The notes: generated from the sequence alone by a model not told the origin. A stretch of DNA of 64,000 nucleotides from Candidatus Aalborgicola bjergmarkensis (GCA_016708725.1 JADJFE010000002.1:1-64000), one strand, 5' to 3'. Shown: positions 44,943 to 54,958, counted from the first letter of the stretch. A program made the numbers and translations.

Positions 44943-46772
44943 TCATTCTGTGTGCTGGAAATGCGCCGCCGCATCATCGCGACCCGTCACACGGCGCGCA
45001 ATCGAAAGCTCATCGTCCAGGCTAAAACCCGGTTCAAAGTAAAGTGACTTTAGTTTGCTCTCGTAGGCCGGCCTGAACTTGGCGATGGTATCGCGCAACG
45101 GATTGCATGCTGCTGCTCCCAAGCCGCAGTGGGTTGCAAGGTGCATCAGCTTGTCCATTTCAAACAGCACGTCAACGTCATAGCGCGAACCGTAACCCGC
45201 CACCAGTTTGTCCATGCGTTTGACCACCAGCGCAGAGCCCACCCGGCATGGTGTACAAAAACCACAGCTTTCATGGGCAAAAAATTGTGCAAAACAATGC
45301 GCAACGTCGAACATGTCACGTGAACGGTCAAAAACCATGAAAGCACCGGCGGTGGGCACGTCCTCGAAAGCAATGCGGCGACCGAATTCAAATGCCGAGA
45401 GGCACAATCCGGATGGTCCGCCTACCTGCACGGCCTGGGTATCTTTGGCACCACAGTCGGAAAGCATGGTGCGCACACTGGTGCCGAAAGGATACTCATA
45501 CAAACCAGGCCGTTCACAATCGCCTGAAATCGAGTGAATCTTGGTCCCTGTCGATTTGCGCGTACCAATTCCAGCCCACCACTCTCCGCCGTGCAACACA
45601 ATGTGGTTGACTGCACAATAGGTTTCCACGTTGTTGACCGTGGTGGGGTGGCCCAGATAGCCCTGTTCCACCGGGAATGGCGGACGAATGCGCGGCGTGC
45701 CACGCTTGCCTTCCAGGGACTCGATCAATGCGGATTCCTCGCCGCACACATAGGCCCCGGCGCCGATATGAATTTCAATGTCGAAATCAAATCCTGCACG
45801 CCCCAGGATCGCCTTGCCAAGCAGGCCCTTTTGCCTGCGTTGCTCCAGCACGGCATGCAAGCCGTCCAGCAAGTAACGGTACTCGCCACGCAGATAGAGA
45901 AAACCACGCTTGGCATTCCCCCCCAATACCCAGGCAGCCAGCGTCATGCCTTCAAACACGGCATCGGCATAACTGCTCAGCAGCACGCGGTCCTTGAAGG
46001 TACCGGGCTCGCCCTCGTCCGCATTGCAAATCACGATATGCTCTTGCCCTGCCGCCTTGCGGCACAGCTCCCACTTCAGCCCGGTCGCAAACCCGGCGCC
46101 ACCACGGCCGCGCAGATTGGATTTCTTGATCTCCTCCAGCACCCCGTGTGGTCCACGGGCCAATGCGGCCTGCAATGCACTGCCCAATTCCAATGGTGTT
46201 CCCAGCAATACATCGGGGCGACGAATGTTGTCATGGATCCGAAACCACTCCGTAGGCCACTGGGCCACGGGGACGCGGGCACGCACCAACTCGGACATGG
46301 TGGCAATTTTCTCGGCGTTTAGTGCAGGTATTGCATACCGATGGTTGATAAGCACCGAAGGCCCCTGGTCGCACAGACCTATGCAGGAAGTAGCCGCGAC
46401 GCTGACCAGATTGTCCTTGTCCACTTCACCCGGTTTAAGGTTCAGACGTGCGCACAAATCAGCCATCAGCGCTGCACTGCCAGCCATGCGATCCGTGATG
46501 TTGTCACTGAACAAAATCCGGTAATCTCCCACCGGAGTGGTGTGAAAGAAGCGATAGAAGCCAACCACACCTTCCACATCGGCCAGCGGCATTTTCAAGG
46601 AACGCGCAATCTGCACAATGGCCTTGCGCGGCAGCCAGCCAAGATGGTCCTGTACCTCGCGCAATATCTGCACCAGCGCGTGTGGATCATGGTTGCGCTG
46701 CGTGAGCACCGCAGCAACCACTTCTTGCGAATTGTCTGCACTCGTAGAAACGTCTGAAACAGGAAAGCCCAC
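44943..46772 (-). CDS. hoxF: NAD-reducing hydrogenase diaphorase subunit HoxF
   Basis: HoxF binds FMN and NAD and exchanges electrons with NAD(H). The 609-residue product fuses a NuoE-like N-terminus (HLGWLPRKAIVQIARSLKMP; TSCIGLCDQGPSVLI) to a NuoF-like part with GRGGAGFATGLKWEL, GAYVCGEESALIESLEG and the cluster motif SCGFCTPCR plus HCGLGAAACNP. In the NuoE-like part the first pair of cluster cysteines is missing (FSDNITDRMAGS), as I recall for the Ralstonia/Cupriavidus enzyme, so that cluster is probably absent there too. It is the first gene of the operon. Confidence 0.95.
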   Translation of the reverse strand: MGFPVSDVSTSADNSQEVVAAVLTQRNHDPHALVQILREVQDHLGWLPRKAIVQIARSLKMPLADVEGVVGFYRFFHTTPVGDYRILFSDNITDRMAGSAALMADLCARLNLKPGEVDKDNLVSVAATSCIGLCDQGPSVLINHRYAIPALNAEKIATMSELVRARVPVAQWPTEWFRIHDNIRRPDVLLGTPLELGSALQAALARGPHGVLEEIKKSNLRGRGGAGFATGLKWELCRKAAGQEHIVICNADEGEPGTFKDRVLLSSYADAVFEGMTLAAWVLGGNAKRGFLYLRGEYRYLLDGLHAVLEQRRQKGLLGKAILGRAGFDFDIEIHIGAGAYVCGEESALIESLEGKRGTPRIRPPFPVEQGYLGHPTTVNNVETYCAVNHIVLHGGEWWAGIGTRKSTGTKIHSISGDCERPGLYEYPFGTSVRTMLSDCGAKDTQAVQVGGPSGLCLSAFEFGRRIAFEDVPTAGAFMVFDRSRDMFDVAHCFAQFFAHESCGFCTPCRVGSALVVKRMDKLVAGYGSRYDVDVLFEMDKLMHLATHCGLGAAACNPLRDTIAKFRPAYESKLKSLYFEPGFSLDDELSIARRVTGRDDAAAHFQHTE

Positions 46773-46931
46773 ATCATCCCCTTCACAATTTTTAACTCTT
46801 GTTTATCAACCGCCGCAGTATAGGGCGGAGTTGACGTTTCGCTGCGAACTGTGCGGCAAAAATGCGTCAATTCGAACGATTGATATTTCAGGATGTTGGC
46901 ATCATTGCAGACATCAATCCAGGAGTTTCCC

Positions 46932-47477
46932 ATGGGTATATTTTCTCGCTTAGCCCTTATTGTCAGTACGTTGTCATGTGCCGCTCTACTTTCGGGCTGT
47001 CCATACGAGTATTACTGCAATTCTCTCGTCTCCAACTGTTCAACATTGCCAAAACCCTCCGTGGTGGCTTCGCCGACCAAATTGACGGCGGTTGGTTACG
47101 GAGCTATGTCCGGGTATGGGCAATATAACCAGGCACAGCAGAAACTGATGGCCATGCGGGCTGCACAAGTCGATGCCTATCGCAATCTGGCCGAACAAGT
47201 TCAGGGTTTTCGAATCTGGGGCGGCACAGCGGTTTCCGCATTTGCAACCCAAAGCGATTCGATACGTACCTACGTCGATGCCTATATGCGCGGCGCACGG
47301 GTTGTCAGCATTGTTTCCATATCCGATGGGAATTTTGAGGCTACGGTAGAACTCAATATCTCGGAGCAATTTATCGATTGCTTTTCCCCCAATAGCCATT
47401 GCGCCATGGCGGCTCCGGTATCCAGTTGCACTGCACCCGGATGCAGCGCACCCAGCGCAAGTTATTTCAGCAACTAG
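46932..47477 (+). CDS. LPP20-family lipoprotein (FlgP-like)
   Basis: A 181-residue outer-membrane lipoprotein. The signal peptide ends in the lipobox LLSGC (Cys at about 23). The mature part has AVGYGAMSGYGQYNQAQQKL, MAMRAAQVDAYRNLAEQVQG, and VVSIVSISDGNFEATVEL, the LPP20/FlgP pattern. Such proteins form a ring around the flagellar outer-membrane channel in Vibrio and Campylobacter. The next gene is FlgT-like, which strengthens the link, although no flagellar genes are nearby. ATG 46932 follows AGGAG. Confidence 0.83.
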   Translation: MGIFSRLALIVSTLSCAALLSGCPYEYYCNSLVSNCSTLPKPSVVASPTKLTAVGYGAMSGYGQYNQAQQKLMAMRAAQVDAYRNLAEQVQGFRIWGGTAVSAFATQSDSIRTYVDAYMRGARVVSIVSISDGNFEATVELNISEQFIDCFSPNSHCAMAAPVSSCTAPGCSAPSASYFSN

Positions 47478-47490
47478 GCTGTGATAAACA

Positions 47491-48684
47491 ATGGGCGCTA
47501 TGGGCACAATGGGTACGCTGATGCGTTGGCTGTTGATGCTGGTGCTTCTTGCCCTGGTAACGGTCAGTAGGGTCAGCGGGGCTGCGGAGGTCATTGTCGA
47601 AGGCAGCGCCCCGATTCGTGATGGGGATGTTGGCAAGGCACGCGAAATCGCCATGCGACGTGCTTTGGCACGCGCTGCCGAGTCGCAAGGCGCCATCGTG
47701 AATTCTCAAACCACGGTTCGCGCCGGTTCCGCCCTGGAAACGGCCCAGGTGCGGGCGTCGGCCTGCACGGGTGAGTCACAGGTGATTGCTGAATCGATCA
47801 AGAACGACGAACTGACCGTCACGGTGCGCGTCACGGTGCTGGCGTCCGGTTCCTGCGTGGCGCGCTGCCAACGCAGCTACATCAACAAGGTCGTTGTTAC
47901 AAATTTTGCATTCGAATTCCCGGAACATCTCCTGCCCGGTGAACGCGCAATCCTGCGCTACTACTCGGCCGGAGAAACCGCCCGCATGATCCGCAAGCAC
48001 CAACGTTTGCTGGTGGATTTTGATAGTTTGAGTTTTCCTTATGAATCTCCCGCCCGTGCACCCGAGCCCTTCATGGGCAAGGGTGAAACGGAAACGCCAT
48101 TTGCGGTACTGGCACGCAAACACCGCGCCCAATACGTGCTCTCGGGGGTGCACCGGGATTTTGCCCTGAGCCAGAAAACCTGGGGTAAGTTGAATCGCCG
48201 CATTGAAATCGAGGTTTTTTTGCATGATGGCGCCACGGGCGGCTTGCTCGACAAGCGCAGCTTTGCCCGCGAGGCGGTCGGCGATGTGGTGCTCTCCGAT
48301 GCTTCGGTGATTGGCAGCCCCGGTTTTTATAAAAGTGATGTTGGCAAGGTCCTGGGCGCACAAATCGAAGACATAGCACGCTGGGCCGAAGACCGCGTGG
48401 CTTGCCTGCCCTTCATGGCGCGGGTCATCAAATCAGAGGGGCGCACACTGCACATTGATGCCGGCGCTGAATCCGGCCTGTCGGTGGGGGATACGCTCAA
48501 TTTACACATCTGGCGTGCTAACGACGTACGTGGTATCAACGACCAGGGGCTGGGCCGGGAAAAGAGTTTTCAGACGACTGCGGCGCTGAAGACGATTTAT
48601 CCGCGCTTTGCCATCGTCGAACTGATTGAAGCACCTAAAGTGCAGGAACCCATCCACATTGGTGATCTGCTCTACAGCCAATAG
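47491..48684 (+). CDS. FlgT-like flagellar assembly protein
   Basis: A 397-residue exported protein: a signal peptide (MRWLLMLVLLALVTVSRVSG), then EVIVEGSAPIRDGDVGKARE IAMRRALARAAES, the FlgT N-terminal fold. A middle domain with QYVLSGVHRDFALSQ, and a C-terminal SH3-like part with LHIDAGAESGLSVGDTLNLH follow. FlgT forms the H ring around the basal body in Vibrio. It follows the LPP20 gene by 13 bases. The true start may be ATG 47521 rather than 47491, where the signal peptide begins. Function inferred from domain order only. Confidence 0.8.
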   Translation: MGAMGTMGTLMRWLLMLVLLALVTVSRVSGAAEVIVEGSAPIRDGDVGKAREIAMRRALARAAESQGAIVNSQTTVRAGSALETAQVRASACTGESQVIAESIKNDELTVTVRVTVLASGSCVARCQRSYINKVVVTNFAFEFPEHLLPGERAILRYYSAGETARMIRKHQRLLVDFDSLSFPYESPARAPEPFMGKGETETPFAVLARKHRAQYVLSGVHRDFALSQKTWGKLNRRIEIEVFLHDGATGGLLDKRSFAREAVGDVVLSDASVIGSPGFYKSDVGKVLGAQIEDIARWAEDRVACLPFMARVIKSEGRTLHIDAGAESGLSVGDTLNLHIWRANDVRGINDQGLGREKSFQTTAALKTIYPRFAIVELIEAPKVQEPIHIGDLLYSQ

Positions 48685-48800
48685 TACAGACAGTACAGAC
48701 AGCACAAATAGCACATCATCCAGCTTCGTGCCGGGGCGAGGTCGTAAAATGCGCGGTTCCAATAGACTGCAACAGACTACGACTTCCCAAGGACCCCACG

Positions 48801-49739
48801 ATGAGCCCCTTATCCCCCCCCTTGTCCGACCGCGATGGAAAAATCTGGATGGATGGCCAGATGGTGGACTGGCGCGACGCCAAAATCCATGTCCTGACCC
48901 ATACCCTGCACTACGGTTGTGGCGCATTTGAGGGCGTTCGGGCCTACAACACCAGCGGAGGAACAGCCATTTTTCGGCTGACAGAACACACCGAGCGCTT
49001 ATTCAACAGCGCCAAAATCTTGCGCATGAAAATCCCGTTCACCCAGGAGCAGGTGAATGAAGCGCAAAGAGCCGTGGTGCGAGAAAACAAGCTGGAAAGC
49101 TGTTATCTGCGACCACTTACCTGGATTGGTGACAATAAACTGGGTGTCAGCCCCAAAGGCAACACCATTCACCTCATGGTCGCCGCCTGGGCCTGGGGTG
49201 CCTATTTGGGTGAAGACGGCATGAAGCGCGGCATTCGGGTCAAGACTTCAAGCTATACCCGCCACCATGTCAATATCACCATGACACAGGCCAAGGCGGT
49301 GAGCAATTACACCAACTCGATCCTGGCCAATATGGAAGCAACCGATGATGGCTACGACGAGGCTTTGCTGCTGGATGCTTCCGGGTTTGTCAGCGAGGGT
49401 GCTGGCGAAAACCTGTTCATCATCAAGAACGGCGTGGTTTTCACTCCGGATTTATCAGCAGGCGCATTGAATGGCATTACCCGCAACACAATATTCCACA
49501 TCTGCAAGGATCTGGGACTGGAGTTGGTGCAAAAACGCATCACCCGTGATGAGGTATACATCAGCGATGAAGCGTTCTTTACTGGCACCGCTGCGGAAGT
49601 GACACCCATCCGCGAGCTTGATCGTCTGGAGATTGGCAGCGGCAGCCGTGGGCCCATTACCGAAAAAATTCAGAATGCGTTCTTTGATATCGTCAATGGT
49701 CGCAATCCCCACTATGCCCACTGGCTGACCAAGGTTTAA
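48801..49739 (+). CDS. ilvE: branched-chain amino acid aminotransferase
   Basis: IlvE transaminates leucine, isoleucine and valine with 2-oxoglutarate. The 312-residue product has the class IV fold with THTLHYGCGAFEGVRAY, CYLRPLTWIGDNKLGV, the PLP Lys in AKAVSNYTNSILA, SEGAGENLFIIKNGVV and NGITRNTIFHI. Length and sequence match the proteobacterial IlvE class. It is followed on the same strand by a zinc-finger gene and waaF, a gene order I recall from Burkholderiales. Confidence 0.96.
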   Translation: MSPLSPPLSDRDGKIWMDGQMVDWRDAKIHVLTHTLHYGCGAFEGVRAYNTSGGTAIFRLTEHTERLFNSAKILRMKIPFTQEQVNEAQRAVVRENKLESCYLRPLTWIGDNKLGVSPKGNTIHLMVAAWAWGAYLGEDGMKRGIRVKTSSYTRHHVNITMTQAKAVSNYTNSILANMEATDDGYDEALLLDASGFVSEGAGENLFIIKNGVVFTPDLSAGALNGITRNTIFHICKDLGLELVQKRITRDEVYISDEAFFTGTAAEVTPIRELDRLEIGSGSRGPITEKIQNAFFDIVNGRNPHYAHWLTKV

Positions 49740-49763
49740 AAAAGAGAAATAAGAGAAATCCCT

Positions 49764-49967
49764 ATGAGTCAAACCATGATCGAAATCCGTGCCAAAGACC
49801 TTAACCGCGCGGGCGGCGTATTCTGCCCCAGCCCCTTGGTCAATATGCAGACGTGGAACACCCATCCCAAGGTATATCTAGATGTGGCCCACACCGGTGA
49901 AGCCCAGTGCCCGTATTGCGGTACGCTATTCAAGCTAAAAAGCGGTGAGCACTTTTCCGCGCACTGA
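49764..49967 (+). CDS. zinc-finger domain protein (zf-CHCC)
   Basis: A 67-residue protein with the CHCC zinc ligands visible: Cys in GVFCPSPL, His in WNTHPK, and the pair in CPYCGTLF, with a C-terminal GEHFSAH. This is the zf-CHCC family related to the zinc subunit of complex I. It lies 24 bases after ilvE. Binding of one zinc ion is inferred; the role is unknown. Confidence 0.92.
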   Translation: MSQTMIEIRAKDLNRAGGVFCPSPLVNMQTWNTHPKVYLDVAHTGEAQCPYCGTLFKLKSGEHFSAH

Positions 49968-49985
49968 CTCTCATACTCCAAGAAT

Positions 49986-51014
49986 ATGACAGCTTCCTTG
50001 ATCATCGCGCCACAGTGGATTGGCGATGCGGTGATGACCGAGCCCCTGTTGCGGCGTCTGCATACACGTGGCGAAGTCTTGACGGTAGCTGCGCTGCCTT
50101 GGGTTGCGCCCGTATACCGTTGCGTACCACAAGTGGATGAAGTGCTGGAACTGCCTTTTGTCCATGGCAAGTTGCAATGGAGTGAACGGTACAACCTGGC
50201 ACGCCGATTGCGCGGCCATTTCGATGCGGCCTATGTTTGCCCCAATTCATTCAAAAGCGCGTTGGTGCCCTGGTTGGCAGGTATCAAAAAAAGGATCGGT
50301 TATCTCGGAGAATCGCGGCGCTGGCTCCTGACGCAACGTTTGCCTAACCCCCTGCCTGACCACACCCCGCAAATGGTGGATTTCTATACAGCGCTTGCTG
50401 GCGAGAGCCCTTTAGAGCCTGCCGAAGTTCGCCCCCGCTTGCAGCCAAACATTCCGCTCGTTGCATCGACATTGGGCAATCTGCGTGTACAACCCCAAGG
50501 TTATTACGTTATTGCACCTGGCGCGGAGTATGGTCCGGCCAAACGCTGGCCAACGCACCATTTTGCCGTTCTGGCGGGACAATTATCGCTGCCGGTACTG
50601 TTGTTGGGGTCGGACAAGGATGCCCAGGCATGTGCAGAGATTGCACGTATTGTCAACGCAGCACGCCCTGGCCAATGCACCAACCTGGCAGGACGCACCT
50701 CTTTGGATCAGGCGATGGCCATCATCTCTGCCACGAAGTCGTTGATCAGTAACGACTCCGGCCTGATGCATGTCGCAGCTGCATTTGGCGTACCTCAAAT
50801 TGCCTTGTTTGGCTCCTCCAGCCCGCTGCATACACCACCGCTTAACCCGCAAGCACAGGTAATATGGCTCAAAAACGATCCAGGTTACCAACCTGCACTG
50901 ACTTGTGCACCATGCTTTGAGCGCGAATGTCCGCTGGACCATACCCGTTGCCTGGTCGATATTCAGCCATCCAGAGTGCTATCTTTGTTGCAGCTTATCC
51001 CGCCCGTTCCATAA
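49986..51014 (+). CDS. waaF: ADP-heptose:LPS heptosyltransferase II
   Basis: WaaF adds the second heptose to the lipopolysaccharide inner core. The 342-residue glycosyltransferase family 9 product has the N-terminal LIIAPQWIGDAVMTEPLLRR, YYVIAPGAEYGPAKRWPTHH with the ADP-heptose-binding loop, LAGRTSLDQAMAII and SNDSGLMHVAAAFGVPQIAL. Length is typical. It follows the zinc-finger gene by 18 bases. Confidence 0.94.
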   Translation: MTASLIIAPQWIGDAVMTEPLLRRLHTRGEVLTVAALPWVAPVYRCVPQVDEVLELPFVHGKLQWSERYNLARRLRGHFDAAYVCPNSFKSALVPWLAGIKKRIGYLGESRRWLLTQRLPNPLPDHTPQMVDFYTALAGESPLEPAEVRPRLQPNIPLVASTLGNLRVQPQGYYVIAPGAEYGPAKRWPTHHFAVLAGQLSLPVLLLGSDKDAQACAEIARIVNAARPGQCTNLAGRTSLDQAMAIISATKSLISNDSGLMHVAAAFGVPQIALFGSSSPLHTPPLNPQAQVIWLKNDPGYQPALTCAPCFERECPLDHTRCLVDIQPSRVLSLLQLIPPVP

Positions 51015-51077
51015 GGGCTATCGACCTGCGCCATAAGTCCTATAAGATAGCGGCAATACAGTAAAGGGTTGAAGTCC

Positions 51078-52118
51078 GTGCTCCAGAAAGTCTTGATTGT
51101 TGATGACACAGAACTCAATCGAATTCTGTTTTGCGCACTGGTAAAGAAACTGGATTGTCTGTCTTACGCTTTTTCCAATGCCCGCGATGCGTTGGCATGG
51201 GCTGTGCACAACGAACCCGATCTGGTGATTGCCGATTACATGATGCCCGGCATCAACGGCCTGGAATTTGTACGCATGTTGCGTGAACTACCTGGTCTGG
51301 ATGTCGTTCCTGTACTCATGATCACGGCCAATGATCAAAAATCGCTGCGGTACCGTGCTCTTGACATGGGTGGCAGTGACTATTTACTCAAGCCGGTAGA
51401 CAAGGTTGAGTTTCTGGCTCGGGCCACAAACATGCTCCATCTAAGCGATGCACGCAAAAAGTTGACAGATCGAGCCGAGTGGCTGGCAAGAGAAGTAAAA
51501 AAAGCCACTGCTGAAATCGTGGAACGTGAGCGTGAAACCGTGGTGCGTTTATGCAAGGCTGCAGAATACCGCGACCCCGAAACCGGCGCGCATATCCTGC
51601 GCATGGCACACTATTCGCAACTAATTGCCAAACGTCTTGATTTACCCGAAGATGAGCAGGATTTGCTGCTGGAAGCTGCCCCGATGCACGACATTGGCAA
51701 AGTAGGCATTCCAGACAAGATACTACTCAAACCTGGACGCCTGGACGCAGAAGAATTCGAAGTAATGAAGCAACACGCCATTTTTGGTTATGAACTGCTA
51801 CAAGGCAGCTTGTCGCGCACACTGCAAGCCGGTGCAGCCATCGCCCGGGGACACCATGAAAAGTATGATGGAACCGGATACCCCTTTGGTCTCAAGGGAG
51901 AGGCTATCCCCATCTTCAGTCGCATTGTGGCGGTAGCGGATGTTTTCGATGCCCTGACATCGGAACGACCCTACAAAAAAGCCTGGACACTGGAAGCATC
52001 CGTGGATCTTCTGCTGCAAGGGTCTGGCAAGCATTTTGATCCAGACTGTGTGCAGGCGTTTCTTGAATCCTGGGAAGATGTTCTAGCCATCCGGCAGCGG
52101 TTCCAGGATGCAGACTAA
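51078..52118 (+). CDS. response regulator with HD-GYP cyclic-di-GMP phosphodiesterase domain
   Basis: A 346-residue two-domain protein. The receiver has VLIVDDTELNR, the phosphorylated Asp in LVIADYMMPGINGLE, and Lys in YLLKPVDK. The output domain is HD-GYP: APMHDIGKVGIPDKILLKPG (HD), ARGHHEKYDGTGYPFGLKG (GYP), and IVAVADVFDALTSERPYKK. It would hydrolyse cyclic di-GMP on phosphorylation. GTG 51078 has AAAGGG at nine bases; TTG 51069 is also open but abuts the ribosome site. No sensor kinase is adjacent. Confidence 0.92.
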   Translation: MLQKVLIVDDTELNRILFCALVKKLDCLSYAFSNARDALAWAVHNEPDLVIADYMMPGINGLEFVRMLRELPGLDVVPVLMITANDQKSLRYRALDMGGSDYLLKPVDKVEFLARATNMLHLSDARKKLTDRAEWLAREVKKATAEIVERERETVVRLCKAAEYRDPETGAHILRMAHYSQLIAKRLDLPEDEQDLLLEAAPMHDIGKVGIPDKILLKPGRLDAEEFEVMKQHAIFGYELLQGSLSRTLQAGAAIARGHHEKYDGTGYPFGLKGEAIPIFSRIVAVADVFDALTSERPYKKAWTLEASVDLLLQGSGKHFDPDCVQAFLESWEDVLAIRQRFQDAD

Positions 52119-52209
52119 GCTAAATTTTGATACCAAGGAACAGGATACACTCCCTTGGCAAAATGTAATTTGCAGTATCACAAACCACCACAATAAGGAG
52201 TCACCATCC

Positions 52210-54936
52210 ATGTCATCTTCCACCAAGTTCGTCTATGTTTTTGGTTCCACCAAGACCGAAGGCGATGCCAGCATGAAAAATCTGCTCGGCGGCAAAGGGG
52301 CCAATCTGGCCGAAATGTGCCGTTTGGGAATCACTGTGCCAGCAGGTTTCACCATCAACACCGAATCCTGCGCCATCTTCACCAATGACGGACGCGACAA
52401 GCTGCGCACGCTTATCCTCAACGAGGTTTTACAGGGCATTGCCAGTGTTGAAAGTGAAATGGGGAAAAAATTTGGCGATCCCAATGACCCCCTCTTGTTG
52501 TCCGTGCGCTCCGGCTCGCGTGCCTCCATGCCTGGCATGATGGACACCATTCTGAACCTTGGCCTGAACGATGAAGCGGTAGAAGGCTTGGCGCGCAAAG
52601 CCAATAACGAACGTTTCGCCTGGGATTCCTACCGACGCTTTGTGCAAATGTATGGCGATGTTGTCATGGGCCTCAAGCCGGTTTCCAAAGAAGACCATGA
52701 CCCCTTTGAAGTCATCATCGACAAGATCAAGTCCGAGCGTGGCGTCAAACTGGACACCGACCTCGACACCGGTGACCTCAAGGAAATGGTGCAGCGCTTC
52801 AAATCGCTGATTCGCGCCCGTGTGGGCCGTGACTTTCCCACAGACCCCTGGGAACAGCTCTGGGGCTCCGTGTTCGCGGTGTTCGAAAGCTGGAACAACG
52901 AGCGCGCAAAAACCTACCGCGAACTTTACGATATTCCGGAATCCTGGGGTACGGCTGTCAACGTGCAGGCCATGGTGTTTGGCAATCTGGGCAACAACAG
53001 TGCCACAGGCGTGGCGTTCTCGCGCGACTCCAGCACTGGCGAAGACCTGTTTAACGGTGAATTCCTGGTCAATGCCCAAGGCGAGGACGTGGTTGCCGGC
53101 GTGCGCACTCCCCAGCAGATCACCTTGATAGGCTCGCAACGCTGGGCGCAACTGGCAAGGGTTGACGAGGCCACACGCAAGGCACAGTTTCCCTCGCTTG
53201 AGGAGCTGATGCCCGATCTCTACAGGCAATTGATCGACGCCGAAATGCGTCTGGAAAAACACTACAGTGACATGCAGGACATGGAGTTCACCATCCAGGA
53301 AGGCAAACTGTGGATGCTCCAGACCCGCAATGGCAAACGCACGGGCGCCGCCATGGTGCGCATCGCCATGGAAATGCTCAAGCAAGGCATGATTGACGAG
53401 AAAGAGGCGCTCAAACGCATCGACCCGGAGCGGCTCAACGAATTGCTGCACCCGATTTTTGACCCCAAGTCCTTGCAATCCGGCAAGGTTATCGCGCGTG
53501 GCCTGCCTGCTTCACCTGGTGCGGCAACGGGCCAGATCGTATTCTTCGCCGACGAGGCGGAAGCCTGGGTGAAAAAAGGCAAGGCTGTGATACTGGTGCG
53601 CCTGGAAACCTCGCCCGAAGATCTGCGTGGCATGAGTGTCGCCAACGGCATCCTGACAGCGCGTGGTGGCATGACCTCGCACGCAGCGGTGGTCGCACGC
53701 GGCATGGGCAAATGCTGTATCTCCGGTGCGGGTGCAGTGCGCGTGGATTACAAGGCACGCACCCTGACGATTGACGACATCTCCTTCAACGAGGGCGACT
53801 GGATTTCCCTCAACGGCTCCACCGGCGAAGTGTTTTCTGGCAAAATTCCCACAGTTGAGGCGCAACTCAGCGGTGACTTTGGTGACTTGATGACGCTGGC
53901 TGACCGTTATAAACGCCTGGACGTGCGTGCCAACGCTGACACTCCGGCCGATGCGCGTGTAGCCAGGAACTTCGGCGCCACGGGTATTGGATTGTGTCGT
54001 ACCGAACACATGTTTTTCGAAGGCGAACGCATCGTTCCCGTACGGGAAATGATCCTGGCCGATGATGAAGCTGGCCGACGCAAGGCTCTGGCCAAATTGT
54101 TGCCAATCCAGCGCGGTGACTTTGAGGGCTTGTTCCGTGCCATGGGCGGCCTGCCGGTCATCATCCGCTTGCTTGATCCGCCGTTGCATGAGTTTGTGCC
54201 GCACGATGAAGCCAACCAGCGCGTCATGGCCAACGATCTGGGCGTGTCGTTGGGCAAGATCAAGATGCGCGTCGAAGACTTGCACGAGTTCAACCCCATG
54301 ATGGGCCACCGGGGCTGCCGTCTGGGCATCAGCTATCCCGAAATTACCGAAATGCAGGCGCGCGCCATCATCGAAGCGGCGCTCAATGTGCGCCATGAAG
54401 GAATCGTGGTCAAGGCGGAAATCATGATCCCATTGGTGGGTTCGGTGCGTGAGTTTAATGCCCAAGCCGAAGTCATTCGCCGCACAGCCGCAGAAGTGTT
54501 TGCCGAGCGTGGTGAACAAATTGATTACCTGCTGGGCACCATGATCGAAACTCCGCGTGCTGCAGTTGTTGCCGATAGCATTGGCAAAGCAGCGGAGTTC
54601 TTCTCCTTCGGCACCAATGACCTGACCCAGATGACCATGGGCTTTTCGCGCGATGACGCTGGTAAGTTCTTGCCCGATTACATCAAGAAGGGTATTTACC
54701 CGTCCGATCCGTTCCAGTCGATTGATCAAAAAGGTGTCGGCCTCCTGGTTGAAGGGGCGGTGCGCAAAGGACGTGAGGTGCGCCCCGACCTGGAGATCGG
54801 CGTTTGCGGCGAGCACGGTGGCGATCCAAAATCCATCGACTTTTTCCACCGTGCGGGTTTGAACTACGTCAGCTGCTCGCCCTTCAGGGTGCCAATTGCC
54901 CGCCTGGCGGCAGCGCAGGCAGCCATCGCCGGGTAA
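52210..54936 (+). CDS. ppdK: pyruvate, phosphate dikinase
   Basis: PPDK interconverts pyruvate, ATP and phosphate with PEP, AMP and pyrophosphate. The 908-residue product has the ATP-grasp domain (FVYVFGSTKTEGDASMKNLL), the phosphohistidine loop GGMTSHAAVVARGMGKCC, and the PEP/pyruvate barrel with the C-terminal GVCGEHGGDPKSIDFFHRAG and SCSPFRVPIARLAA. Length matches the prokaryotic enzyme. ATG 52210 follows AAGGAG. It can run towards pyruvate or PEP, suiting growth on C2 and C3 acids. A strong terminator follows. Confidence 0.96.
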   Translation: MSSSTKFVYVFGSTKTEGDASMKNLLGGKGANLAEMCRLGITVPAGFTINTESCAIFTNDGRDKLRTLILNEVLQGIASVESEMGKKFGDPNDPLLLSVRSGSRASMPGMMDTILNLGLNDEAVEGLARKANNERFAWDSYRRFVQMYGDVVMGLKPVSKEDHDPFEVIIDKIKSERGVKLDTDLDTGDLKEMVQRFKSLIRARVGRDFPTDPWEQLWGSVFAVFESWNNERAKTYRELYDIPESWGTAVNVQAMVFGNLGNNSATGVAFSRDSSTGEDLFNGEFLVNAQGEDVVAGVRTPQQITLIGSQRWAQLARVDEATRKAQFPSLEELMPDLYRQLIDAEMRLEKHYSDMQDMEFTIQEGKLWMLQTRNGKRTGAAMVRIAMEMLKQGMIDEKEALKRIDPERLNELLHPIFDPKSLQSGKVIARGLPASPGAATGQIVFFADEAEAWVKKGKAVILVRLETSPEDLRGMSVANGILTARGGMTSHAAVVARGMGKCCISGAGAVRVDYKARTLTIDDISFNEGDWISLNGSTGEVFSGKIPTVEAQLSGDFGDLMTLADRYKRLDVRANADTPADARVARNFGATGIGLCRTEHMFFEGERIVPVREMILADDEAGRRKALAKLLPIQRGDFEGLFRAMGGLPVIIRLLDPPLHEFVPHDEANQRVMANDLGVSLGKIKMRVEDLHEFNPMMGHRGCRLGISYPEITEMQARAIIEAALNVRHEGIVVKAEIMIPLVGSVREFNAQAEVIRRTAAEVFAERGEQIDYLLGTMIETPRAAVVADSIGKAAEFFSFGTNDLTQMTMGFSRDDAGKFLPDYIKKGIYPSDPFQSIDQKGVGLLVEGAVRKGREVRPDLEIGVCGEHGGDPKSIDFFHRAGLNYVSCSPFRVPIARLAAAQAAIAG

Positions 54937-54958
54937 AAATACACCTCGGTTCATTGTT

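Noticed and set aside
49764..49967. Antisense ORF on the minus strand (49769-50194)
   Set aside because: It covers the clear zinc-finger gene and has no features of its own.
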